NCBI GenBank assembly: GCA_016193285.1
Contig: JACPSL010000008.1
Location: forward strand, 1-64,000
Origin: Candidatus Melainabacteria bacterium
Lineage (GTDB): Bacteria > Cyanobacteriota > Vampirovibrionia > 2-02-FULL-35-15
Reading direction: 5' to 3'
Length of the DNA: 64,000 nt
Positions 17,977 to 25,845 of the stretch are shown here, piece after piece; the stretch's first letter is position 1; each line of letters begins with the position of its first letter. The position numbers and the translations under genes were made by a program. The notes below the pieces were generated by a model, which was not told the origin of the DNA, ran no database searches, and worked only from the letters and a program-made list of their open reading frames with translations.

Positions 17977-20900
17977 ATGAAATTGATTTCATCGAAAAGG
18001 ACTAAGCGTAGAATTGCGCTCATGTTTGTTTTCGCGTTTGTGTTTTCAAATTTACTGTCGCTTGTTGGGCCAAGTGCTCAAGCAGCGATAACTACTACTG
18101 CACCTACAGCAGGTACTTGTTTTCAACATTCAGGTACTACTTCAACTGGTGCATTAGTGACGGTATATAACATTGGTACGATACAAATCACGCTAACAGC
18201 TGCTGAACTTTCACCAGCACAGGACGCCGCACCTTCAGGATCAGCAAATGGTGCAACTGCAAATGCAACTACAGGAGGCGACATCTCGGCAGCTAGTAAT
18301 GTTACAGGTAATGTATTTTCATTTGTTCCACCTACTGGTACAAACTTTGTTGTAGTTCCAGGCTTCCAGGATACAACAGCTGGAAATTCAAATGAAATAC
18401 TTCCTGCAAATGCGACAATTTCAAATGCACTATCAAGCGACAATACAACTGGTACGCCAGATAGCAACCTAGCAATTAGTGTAGGTGTTGTAACTACTGG
18501 TACAGCAGGAATTGGGAGAGCAATTGTTGCAATTGCAAGAGATGGTGATACTACTGGTGGTGCAGGTGTTGAAACATATCCTAAAACAAATACGGGCAGT
18601 AACACAGCTACCATTTCAATTACAGGTTTAGGTATTGCAGTTCCACCATCTGGAGATGTTTCTCTGAGTGGGACACTGACAGCAACTATTGAGGCAAATC
18701 CACCATCAGGAATTGGTGCAATAGCTACAACGACTACAGCTGGTGGTGCAGGGACAACAACAGCAGCAGCAGCAATACCAGGTATTTCCGGAACGATTAA
18801 TTTATGTACAATAACATCACCAGCAGGACAGCTTGAAGCTGTATTAGATGCTGATGATGACTCGACAGATTTATACGATAAACATGCAGCAAGTGCAAAT
18901 CTAGTAGCATTAGGTCAGGTAGGTGCAAATACAACAGTAAATGTATTTGATACTACAACCTCTGCTGCAGGAGCTTCACTTGACTTAGAACCCATCTTAA
19001 TTCGTGGTACAGCAGGGACTGGTTCTTCTACTAAAGACCAGGTGTTTGCAACAGGTGAATTATTAAGTGATATTGATTCAGCAGCAGAAGTGCCGTCTGG
19101 ATCAGCGCTTGACTTAACTGCTACATTTGGTAACTCAGTGGCAGCGCCTATTACTGTTACATTCTCGGATGATAATGCTGCAGCAACTACTACACTTAGT
19201 GCAGTAGATATCATTCTTAGTAGTTCAACTCCAGGAGCTGCTCCATCAGCAGCAGGACATGCAGCAGGACAAACTTCAAGACATGGTTATCTTGGTGCAC
19301 TTAGAGCAGCGCTATTTGATTCAGCAACTAGCTCTGTATCAACTGCTGCTTTTGCAGCTGGTGGTACATGGGGAATTGCATCAGTAACAGGTGGCCCTGG
19401 TCTTGCAGTACAAGAGTCAAGAATTGCAGGTACTACTGATACAAATGGTGCTAATTTATTAACGGGCTCTTTTGGTAATGGTAATGTACCTGGTACATTA
19501 GCTGCAGAACCATATAATCCAGCGTTTGTTGACTTACACCTCTATTGTGGAACTAGCACAAATCCAGTTGCTGGGTGGTTTGCAATTGTAAGTAGCGCAG
19601 TCAATGCAGCTGGTACTGCAGTTGACTTTGGAACAACTACCAGCTCACAACAAAGACTTGCTGCTTCACAAGCTGGGACAAGGTTCCTTGTTAGCAGTGC
19701 AACAAACTTCTTTACTCAATCACTGACGAATATCTTTGGTACTACTCCAGGAGCAACAACTACAAACCCGACCTTCCTGGCTGGTGGTATTCTTGGTACA
19801 ACAATGGTGGCTGACTCACAAACTCTTGATAATGCCATCTTATATGCGTCTTGTACCAATAACACTTTGACAATCTTACCGATACAAAATGGCTTTGATG
19901 CTACAAGAGATATTATTGCAATCACTCCAAGATTAGCTGTAACTAATGTCAGCAATACTTTCAGTTCAGATGTAAACCTTATTGCTCAAGTATCTGGTAA
20001 CAACTTAATAGGAACAACCACGTTAAATCTTGCTAAGTTAGTTGGTGTACCAGCAACTGGACAAACTAGTATACTTGCATCTGCTCAGGGTGTGGCAGTA
20101 TCAGAAAGCAGCCAGCTTGGGATTAGCTGTTCAAGTGGCGGACAGTCAAGTGTAGTATTAAGCGCAATTACAAGTGGAACAGTTGATACAGCTGTAATGA
20201 GTGCTTGTTCAGGAGGTACTATAGCTCCAGCTCCAGCATTCTTTACTGGTGGTGCTAGTAGTAGTGTTTCTGGTACTACAGTAATTGCTGGTTCTCCAAC
20301 TGTTCAAGGCGAATCAAGAGGTATCTTGGTTAGTGAACTTAATGCTACCGGGTTTAGTGAACTGCTTAATCAGGTTGGTGGAGGAAGTCAAGGTACTGTA
20401 TTTGAAGTGCAACTTCCTAGTGGTTGTGATGTCATTGATGATAGAGATGACAACAATACAGCATCATCCTCATCAGCTACAGCAGGCTCACTTGGCGGTA
20501 ATGACGTTGCACGATATACAATAACTCAAACAGGTGGTGTGACAGCTACATTTGCAGCAAGTGGTACTGGTGATGCAGCAATCACAAATGCAAACGTAGT
20601 AGTTCCAGCAGCGGGTACTACACCAGCTAAGTTGCACTTTGGAATTGTATCAGCTCTTGGTACAGGTACAGATGCAGTGACAACTGATGCGGTCTTAATA
20701 AGAATTGATGCTCAAGACTTGTTCTGTCCTATTGCAGTTACTGGCAATCTTGAAGCATCAGTAATTGCACAAAACAAAGTCAACAGCCCAAGCATTGTTG
20801 CTAATCTTGGCAAGGCCATGCTTGGTGCAGCAACACAAGCGCTAGGCTTTGCATTTGCTGATGATGTTGCTACCTCAACTAAAGGTGAAACATCTACCAA

Positions 20901-22095
20901 TGCGATGATTGGTGCAACGCCAAGGTTATCTACTGGTGGAGTAACAACTTCACATCCAGTTAAGATTACTGAGCTTGATGCAAGAGCAATTCCAATTGGC
21001 GGGAGAGTATCTCCACGTAATTTGGACCCAGAAAATTCCTTGCTTTCAACAGTATTGTCAAGAGGTCAAATCTGGTTAATCCCAGCCGCAGGTACTGCAT
21101 TCTCTGCTGCTCCAGCAACAGCTGATGTCAGCTTCTCGGATGACTCGCTTGTAATTGATGGGACACCAACACTTGTTACAAGTGCCACAGTAGATCCAAA
21201 TCCACCGATTGGTACTGTAGTAATAGGTGTCAAGAAAAATACAGCAAGTGGTGCTGCTAATCCAATGGAATCGACTACGACAATTACAGTGAAGAATCTT
21301 AAGTTTACTGCTGCAAGCAGTACTACGACTGATCTCATTGCATCTGCTGTGTTCTTTGTACAAGATGCTGGTATAGTTGTTAATACTCCAGGAGCTGCAT
21401 CTGGAAATAATGCATCGACTCCAACAGTATTCACACCATATGTACAAGCTTCGGCAAAAGCACTTACTCAGCTTGAAGCCGCAGGTGTTCAACTTGGAAC
21501 TGGTAGCTTAGCAAATCAATTGCTTACTTCCAGGCTAACAGCGCAAAGTACTCCACAAATAAATCCATTTGCTAAGGTAGTAACCTCAGCAATGAATGCA
21601 GATGCAAGCAAGATCACAGTATCTTCACTAGCAGCAACTGCATCCTCAAGTGGAGCTGCTACTACTGATATTGTTGTTACTGTAACAGGTACAGCAGGAG
21701 CAGTAGATGGTGGTGCTGAAGTTGTAGTAACAACTGGTGGCACAACCACATATGATTCAGTTACAGTAGTGGCCTCAGAAGACGGCTCATTTACTGCAAA
21801 ACTTAGAGGTGATTGTGCAGCTTCAGCAACAAGCGTATCAGTTTCTGTAGCTGAATCAGTTAGTGGAACTAAGACTACCTCAGTAACGAAGACAGCTCTT
21901 TGTGCTGGCGGTGGTGGTGGCCAAACTGCTGATGACGTGTTCAACGCAATAGCAGGATCAGATGGTTCAGTAACTTTGTCAGAACTGACAACTTACATCA
22001 CAGCTCAAGGTGGTCTTGGAGCAATTATTACTTCAGGTGGTTCAAAACTACAAGGCGTAATTAAAGCTGCCAAGTCTGCACTTGGTCTAAGCTAA
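17977..22095 (+). CDS. Giant secreted Ala/Thr/Ser/Gly-rich surface protein (S-layer-like)
   Basis: 1372 residues behind an AAAGGAG ribosome site. Residues 1-36 form a long Sec signal peptide (basic MKLISSKRTKRR, then a hydrophobic stretch ending in SAQA). The mature part is dominated by Ala, Thr, Ser, Gly and Val, with few Lys, almost no Trp and scattered Cys pairs, as in S-layer or adhesin-like proteins. No SLH domain or LPXTG motif is visible. A pentaglycine-like linker (GGGGG) precedes a C-terminal segment of about 55 residues with a degenerate EF-hand/dockerin-like stretch (GSDGSVTLSEL). Very high Thr/Ser makes it a natural acceptor for the O-glycosyltransferase-like cluster divergent from it. 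Function is inferred from composition and context; no family is recognised. Confidence 0.7.
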   Translation: MKLISSKRTKRRIALMFVFAFVFSNLLSLVGPSAQAAITTTAPTAGTCFQHSGTTSTGALVTVYNIGTIQITLTAAELSPAQDAAPSGSANGATANATTGGDISAASNVTGNVFSFVPPTGTNFVVVPGFQDTTAGNSNEILPANATISNALSSDNTTGTPDSNLAISVGVVTTGTAGIGRAIVAIARDGDTTGGAGVETYPKTNTGSNTATISITGLGIAVPPSGDVSLSGTLTATIEANPPSGIGAIATTTTAGGAGTTTAAAAIPGISGTINLCTITSPAGQLEAVLDADDDSTDLYDKHAASANLVALGQVGANTTVNVFDTTTSAAGASLDLEPILIRGTAGTGSSTKDQVFATGELLSDIDSAAEVPSGSALDLTATFGNSVAAPITVTFSDDNAAATTTLSAVDIILSSSTPGAAPSAAGHAAGQTSRHGYLGALRAALFDSATSSVSTAAFAAGGTWGIASVTGGPGLAVQESRIAGTTDTNGANLLTGSFGNGNVPGTLAAEPYNPAFVDLHLYCGTSTNPVAGWFAIVSSAVNAAGTAVDFGTTTSSQQRLAASQAGTRFLVSSATNFFTQSLTNIFGTTPGATTTNPTFLAGGILGTTMVADSQTLDNAILYASCTNNTLTILPIQNGFDATRDIIAITPRLAVTNVSNTFSSDVNLIAQVSGNNLIGTTTLNLAKLVGVPATGQTSILASAQGVAVSESSQLGISCSSGGQSSVVLSAITSGTVDTAVMSACSGGTIAPAPAFFTGGASSSVSGTTVIAGSPTVQGESRGILVSELNATGFSELLNQVGGGSQGTVFEVQLPSGCDVIDDRDDNNTASSSSATAGSLGGNDVARYTITQTGGVTATFAASGTGDAAITNANVVVPAAGTTPAKLHFGIVSALGTGTDAVTTDAVLIRIDAQDLFCPIAVTGNLEASVIAQNKVNSPSIVANLGKAMLGAATQALGFAFADDVATSTKGETSTNAMIGATPRLSTGGVTTSHPVKITELDARAIPIGGRVSPRNLDPENSLLSTVLSRGQIWLIPAAGTAFSAAPATADVSFSDDSLVIDGTPTLVTSATVDPNPPIGTVVIGVKKNTASGAANPMESTTTITVKNLKFTAASSTTTDLIASAVFFVQDAGIVVNTPGAASGNNASTPTVFTPYVQASAKALTQLEAAGVQLGTGSLANQLLTSRLTAQSTPQINPFAKVVTSAMNADASKITVSSLAATASSSGAATTDIVVTVTGTAGAVDGGAEVVVTTGGTTTYDSVTVVASEDGSFTAKLRGDCAASATSVSVSVAESVSGTKTTSVTKTALCAGGGGGQTADDVFNAIAGSDGSVTLSELTTYITAQGGLGAIITSGGSKLQGVIKAAKSALGLS

Positions 22096-22111
22096 GAAGC
22101 TCGTAAACATT

Positions 22112-22135
22112 GAGGCCCCCATCTTTGGGGGCCTC
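22112..22135 (+). terminator. Rho-independent terminator of the surface-protein gene
   Basis: A 10-bp perfect stem (GAGGCCCCCA / TGGGGGCCTC) with a TCTT loop and a following TCTTTT tract lies 16 bases after the stop codon. It separates the giant gene from the downstream secreted-protein genes. Confidence 0.9.
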
Positions 22136-22264
22136 TCTTTTAAATTAAATTAATTTTTATAGTTCTATAGAAAAAAATAATAAGTCAATAAAGAAATAAG
22201 CTATAGGGAATCAAGGAGTCATTTAGAGTTTTAAAGGTTATTGGAAAGGGTGGAGGAAAATAAA

Positions 22265-23647
22265 ATGGTTAAAAAAGCAACTTCGTGTATGTTGGCAGTG
22301 TTAATTTTGAGTGGTCTATTTGGTTTTAATTGGCCAACTGCAAAAGCACAAACAGCATCACCATCACAAGCAGTAATATCAGTAAGTGGTGTACCTGGCA
22401 GTACACAAGGACTTGCTGTAGAGGTAACGGTAGATACTAGTATTATAACTTTAGGATCAGCAACATCCAGTGTAAGTCCTGCCCTGGTTTTAACTGGAGG
22501 TATGTCAGAAGGTGTTGGTATCATAAGTGAAACAGCGCTTCCTGCTAGTTTTACAATTACAGTTCCATTGACTGGGGTAATGGCAGGCACTTCAATGTTT
22601 GCTGTTGGAAATGTTTTAGACATGCTTGGTGGTACTGCAATAACTGGAGCAATGGCATCAGCAGATGTTAGTTCAGTAACAGTTGCTAGCAGCTCAACAA
22701 CAAGTTCAACAACAAGCAGCAGCACTAGTAGTGGAGGTGCTGGAATGCTTAGTGCAGATACAATTACAATTACAATAAATGGTCAAGCAGTTAATGATAC
22801 CATTGCTGTAAATGTTACATTAAACTTCAGCACTCCAAATGTAGTAACTGTTGATAGTGGGGTAACATTTATGGGAACTGGTGCAACTCAACTTTTAACT
22901 GAAGTTATGGGAAGTGTTTTAAGTGCAGCATGGGATGGTACTATCACAGATAGTAAGGCAGTGCTTACTGCAATGTTGAAACCAGGTACAGCTCTTGGTG
23001 CAACAATGATTAGTGTAAGCAAAGTTGAAGCAGCTGGAGGTACTGATGTTACAAGCAGTGTGGTAGCTACAGTTAGCCCAGATAGTGTAACTAACTCAGC
23101 AGCATCAACAACTGCTGGAACATTTGCATTACTTGGCCCTACTTCAGTAGTTGGTCCAGGAAAAGCAGCAGTAGCATTGTCTGTTGAAAATCTAGCAATG
23201 GGAGCAACTGCTACACTTAATGGTTCAAAAGTAGAATTTGTAGGCAATAATACAGCTGGAGTAGCTATTATTGATGTGTCTATGTCAGGTACATTGCCAC
23301 TTTCACTAGTAGTAAGTGGTGAAACAATAGCTCTTGGCGATATTACAGTTACAGCAGGAGAGGGCAAAGCTCCAAAAGTAACAAATGCAGTAAGTGTAAA
23401 TAAAGCATCTGGAACAAAACTTACAATCACTGGTAAGAAATTTGTAAAAAATGACACTACTGTATCAATAGTGCCTACTGACAGAGAAGCTTCTAGCACA
23501 AAGGTAAAGAGTAACCAAATAAAAGCAAGTTACTCCGCAGATGAATGTATACCTAACGGTAGCTATGTGAATGTTTCTACCGGAGGTGGTACAAGTGCTA
23601 AGAAGATTAAAGCTAGAGGTGCTTGTTCGAATTCTCTCGTTGAGTAA
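22265..23647 (+). CDS. Secreted beta-rich surface protein, cohesin-like modules
   Basis: 460 residues from the ATG at 22265, chosen for the strong GGAGG eight bases upstream. A TTG in frame at 22241 would give a longer form. The signal peptide ends at TAKAQ. Two modules of about 115 residues follow (roughly 28-145 and 165-285), each of short beta strands (AVISVSGVPG, LAVEVTVDTS, ASFTITVPLTG), separated by a Ser/Thr-only linker (STTSSTTSSSTSSGG). The C-terminal part looks like an IPT/Ig-type fold (ASGTKLTITGKKF). The strand pattern recalls cohesin-like carbohydrate-module folds, but no diagnostic motif is present. It is a likely surface partner of the giant protein and a possible glycosylation target through its linker. 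Confidence 0.6.
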   Translation: MVKKATSCMLAVLILSGLFGFNWPTAKAQTASPSQAVISVSGVPGSTQGLAVEVTVDTSIITLGSATSSVSPALVLTGGMSEGVGIISETALPASFTITVPLTGVMAGTSMFAVGNVLDMLGGTAITGAMASADVSSVTVASSSTTSSTTSSSTSSGGAGMLSADTITITINGQAVNDTIAVNVTLNFSTPNVVTVDSGVTFMGTGATQLLTEVMGSVLSAAWDGTITDSKAVLTAMLKPGTALGATMISVSKVEAAGGTDVTSSVVATVSPDSVTNSAASTTAGTFALLGPTSVVGPGKAAVALSVENLAMGATATLNGSKVEFVGNNTAGVAIIDVSMSGTLPLSLVVSGETIALGDITVTAGEGKAPKVTNAVSVNKASGTKLTITGKKFVKNDTTVSIVPTDREASSTKVKSNQIKASYSADECIPNGSYVNVSTGGGTSAKKIKARGACSNSLVE

Positions 23648-23660
23648 AGCCAAGCTTTAC
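23644..23660 (+). terminator. Small hairpin at stop codon
   Basis: GTAAAGC and GCTTTAC form a perfect 7-bp stem around CAA, overlapping the stop codon region of the preceding gene. It lies directly before a longer terminator, giving a double-hairpin 3' end. Confidence 0.5.
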
Positions 23661-23665
23661 AGATT

Positions 23666-23698
23666 AAAAGAGAGACATCAATTTGATGTCTCTCTTTT
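23666..23698 (+). terminator. Strong Rho-independent terminator
   Basis: A perfect 15-bp stem (AAAAGAGAGACATCA / TGATGTCTCTCTTTT) with a three-base loop and a T-run. It ends the 22265 gene, so the following small secreted-protein gene needs its own promoter or read-through. Confidence 0.9.
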
Positions 23699-23726
23699 TT
23701 TTATTATGATATAAAATAAAAACGAT

Positions 23727-24593
23727 ATGAAAAATTATATAGCCATAATATTTTTTGTAGTTTTGTTTTGTACAAATAGTGTACTTGCAAAAGGTGAGCA
23801 TGATAAGTATTCAATTGATGTTTCCATTAACAATATTCCAAAAGATCAACAAACACTTTTTATTCCAATTATGATAGATACAATGGTATTAGATTTTGAT
23901 AAAGTATCTTTAGAAGGATTAGCAACAAGTAATATTCTTGCTGTTGCCTCAAGCTCCAAGGATAAGGTAGGTCCTGGAGTTGGTTTAATAAAGCTTGATG
24001 AAAGTGGTTTGCCAGAAGCGTTGACACTAAAGGTTTTGCTTAAACAAATTGGTAGAGGAGAAACCTTAGTTTCATTGATTAAAGTAGCAGATGAACCTGC
24101 TCTTCCTTCAAAAGGGACAGTGTTAAATGAAGAAGTAAAAGTAAATTTTAAATCAAGTAATGAAGTAGAAATCTCTGAAAATACTGATGGAAGCAAAAAA
24201 AAGTTTAAGATGAGTCAAAATAAAATTACTTTAGAAATACAAAGGCCTTCTCAAAAAGAAGAATCTATTTTCATACCAATAATTTTTGATAAAAAAGTAG
24301 TAGATCTAGATGAAACTTTTGGACATGCAATATTAGCGCCAGGTATTTCTGCAAAATCATTTAGTTCTAGTTCTTTATATGAAGGAGGGCCAGGAGTAGA
24401 AATATTGCTTACTGAAGTTGCAGATAAAGACTTTAGTGTTGATGTTGATTTAATTTCAAGAGGTGTAGGGACATCAAAACTTGTTGTAGCTTTTCCTCAA
24501 AAAGGCCATACTGAAATAGTAAAAGGCCCGATAGTTAATATTAATCCAAGTAGCATTTCAGTTCTAAATAATCCTGTTGTTATAGCTGAGTAG
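23727..24593 (+). CDS. Secreted two-module beta-rich protein
   Basis: 288 residues with a signal peptide (MKNYIAIIFFVVLFCTNSVLA). Two internally repeated modules occur at about 25-135 and 160-275. Each opens with a strand FIPIMIDTMVLDFD or FIPIIFDKKVVDLD, followed by an acid/Gly loop with GPGV. The modules match those of the preceding gene in layout (strand, VxFD-like acidic strand, GPGV loop, long beta hairpin), so the two genes probably arose by duplication. The lack of Ser/Thr linkers makes this one more acidic and less surface-like. Function is unknown; an envelope or periplasmic role next to the giant surface protein is inferred. Confidence 0.6.
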   Translation: MKNYIAIIFFVVLFCTNSVLAKGEHDKYSIDVSINNIPKDQQTLFIPIMIDTMVLDFDKVSLEGLATSNILAVASSSKDKVGPGVGLIKLDESGLPEALTLKVLLKQIGRGETLVSLIKVADEPALPSKGTVLNEEVKVNFKSSNEVEISENTDGSKKKFKMSQNKITLEIQRPSQKEESIFIPIIFDKKVVDLDETFGHAILAPGISAKSFSSSSLYEGGPGVEILLTEVADKDFSVDVDLISRGVGTSKLVVAFPQKGHTEIVKGPIVNINPSSISVLNNPVVIAE

Positions 24594-24607
24594 AGGTAAG
24601 TAAAAAT

Positions 24608-24700
24608 ATGAAATTAAAACAACAAAAAGGTATGAAGAGAGCTTTAAAAGTCTTGAAAAGGAAAAGGAAAAAACAAGCTCTCTCTCACAAGAAAAAATAA
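24608..24700 (+). CDS. 30-residue highly basic peptide
   Basis: A short ORF with a reasonable ribosome site (GAGGTAAG, 8 bases before the ATG), 14 bases after the previous stop. The peptide MKLKQQKGMKRALKVLKRKR continues with a Lys/Arg tail. About half of the residues are Lys or Arg and there is no acidic residue. Such composition is seen in tiny ribosomal accessory proteins (bTHX or bS22 types) and nucleic-acid-binding peptides, but I do not recognise the family. Supporting points are the ribosome site and tight spacing; against it is chance in A-rich DNA. Confidence 0.4.
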   Translation: MKLKQQKGMKRALKVLKRKRKKQALSHKKK

Positions 24701-24714
24701 AAGCTTTAGCTAAC

Positions 24715-25845
24715 GTGAATCTAATTACAAAAAAAATTCCAATAGTTAATCTTACACAACAATATGCTTTAATTCAAAATGAAATTAAGGAAGCAGTTTT
24801 AAATGTACTTAGTTCAGGACATTATATACTTGGAAAAAATGTAGAAGCATTTGAAAAAGAACTAGCTGAATATCTGGACTGTAAGTTTGTAGTCTCGTGC
24901 GCTAATGGTACTGATGCAATTTATTTAGCCTTAAGAGCCTTAGAAATAGGACATGGTGATGAAGTAATTACTGTAGCTAATAGTTTTTTTGCTACTAGTG
25001 AAGCTATTGCACTAGCATCTGCAAAACCAGTGTTTGTCGATATTAAAGAAGATGATTATAATATTAACCCACAAAAAATTGAAGAAAGGATTACAAAAAA
25101 AACAAAAGCAATTTTACCGGTACATTTGTATGGAGGTCCTTGTGAAATTGCCTCTGTAGTTGAGATTGCAAAAAAATATGAGCTTTATGTAATTGAAGAT
25201 TGCGCTCAAGCAATTGGAGCAAAGCTTAATAATAAGTTTGTTGGTACTTTTGGAGATATAGGAACAGTAAGTTTTTTCCCAACAAAAAATTTAGGGGCAT
25301 GTGGTGATGGCGGTGCAATTTTTACAAACAATGAAGATGTTGCTAAGAAAATAAAGCAACTGCGAGTTCATGGTTCACCAAAAAGATATGTTCATGATTA
25401 CATTGGCTTAAATAGCAGGTTAGATGAAATACAAGCCGCAATTTTAAGAATAAAATTAAAATATTTAGATGATTGGAATTTAAAAAGAACTCAAGCCGCA
25501 AAACATTATGATATCTTATTTGAAGATTTAGACATAATCTTACCTACTGTAAAACCCTCTTGCCAGCATGTTTTTCATCAATATACAGTTAGAACTAAAC
25601 ATAGAGATCTCCTGTATGAAAAGTTAAATGAGCATGGCATAGAAACATTAATTTATTATCTTATTCCAATACATCTTCAAAAAGCTTTTAGCTCTTTAAA
25701 TTATAAGAAAGGAGATCTGCCTGTTACTGAAAAGGTTTGCAATGAAATTCTATCTTTGCCTATGTATCCAGAAATTACAAAAGAGATCCAAGGTTTAGTT
25801 GTGGAAAAAATTAAACAGATCTTATTAAGTTGTGCTAGTTGCTAA
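24715..25845 (+). CDS. DegT/DnrJ/EryC1-family sugar aminotransferase
   Basis: 376 residues from a GTG start; the N-terminus KKIPIVNLTQQY is where the family normally begins. PLP-dependent transfer of an amino group to a nucleotide-linked keto-sugar. The PLP-binding lysine is K191 in FFPTKNLGACGDGG. Other family blocks are CANGTDAIYLALRAL, PVHLYG, EDCAQAIGA and RLDEIQAAILRIKL. It is convergent with and overlaps by 21 bases a FlaA1/PglF-type dehydratase gene, whose 4-keto product is the typical substrate of such an enzyme. Together they would make an amino-deoxy sugar for surface glycan, and perhaps for the neighbouring surface protein, which is inference. Confidence 0.9.
   Translation: MNLITKKIPIVNLTQQYALIQNEIKEAVLNVLSSGHYILGKNVEAFEKELAEYLDCKFVVSCANGTDAIYLALRALEIGHGDEVITVANSFFATSEAIALASAKPVFVDIKEDDYNINPQKIEERITKKTKAILPVHLYGGPCEIASVVEIAKKYELYVIEDCAQAIGAKLNNKFVGTFGDIGTVSFFPTKNLGACGDGGAIFTNNEDVAKKIKQLRVHGSPKRYVHDYIGLNSRLDEIQAAILRIKLKYLDDWNLKRTQAAKHYDILFEDLDIILPTVKPSCQHVFHQYTVRTKHRDLLYEKLNEHGIETLIYYLIPIHLQKAFSSLNYKKGDLPVTEKVCNEILSLPMYPEITKEIQGLVVEKIKQILLSCASC

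Noticed and set aside
18123-21944. Several long open frames antisense to the giant surface-protein gene
   Set aside because: They follow from the low-complexity Ala/Thr/Gly-rich coding strand, which lacks stop codons in the complement. None has a ribosome site or natural protein composition.
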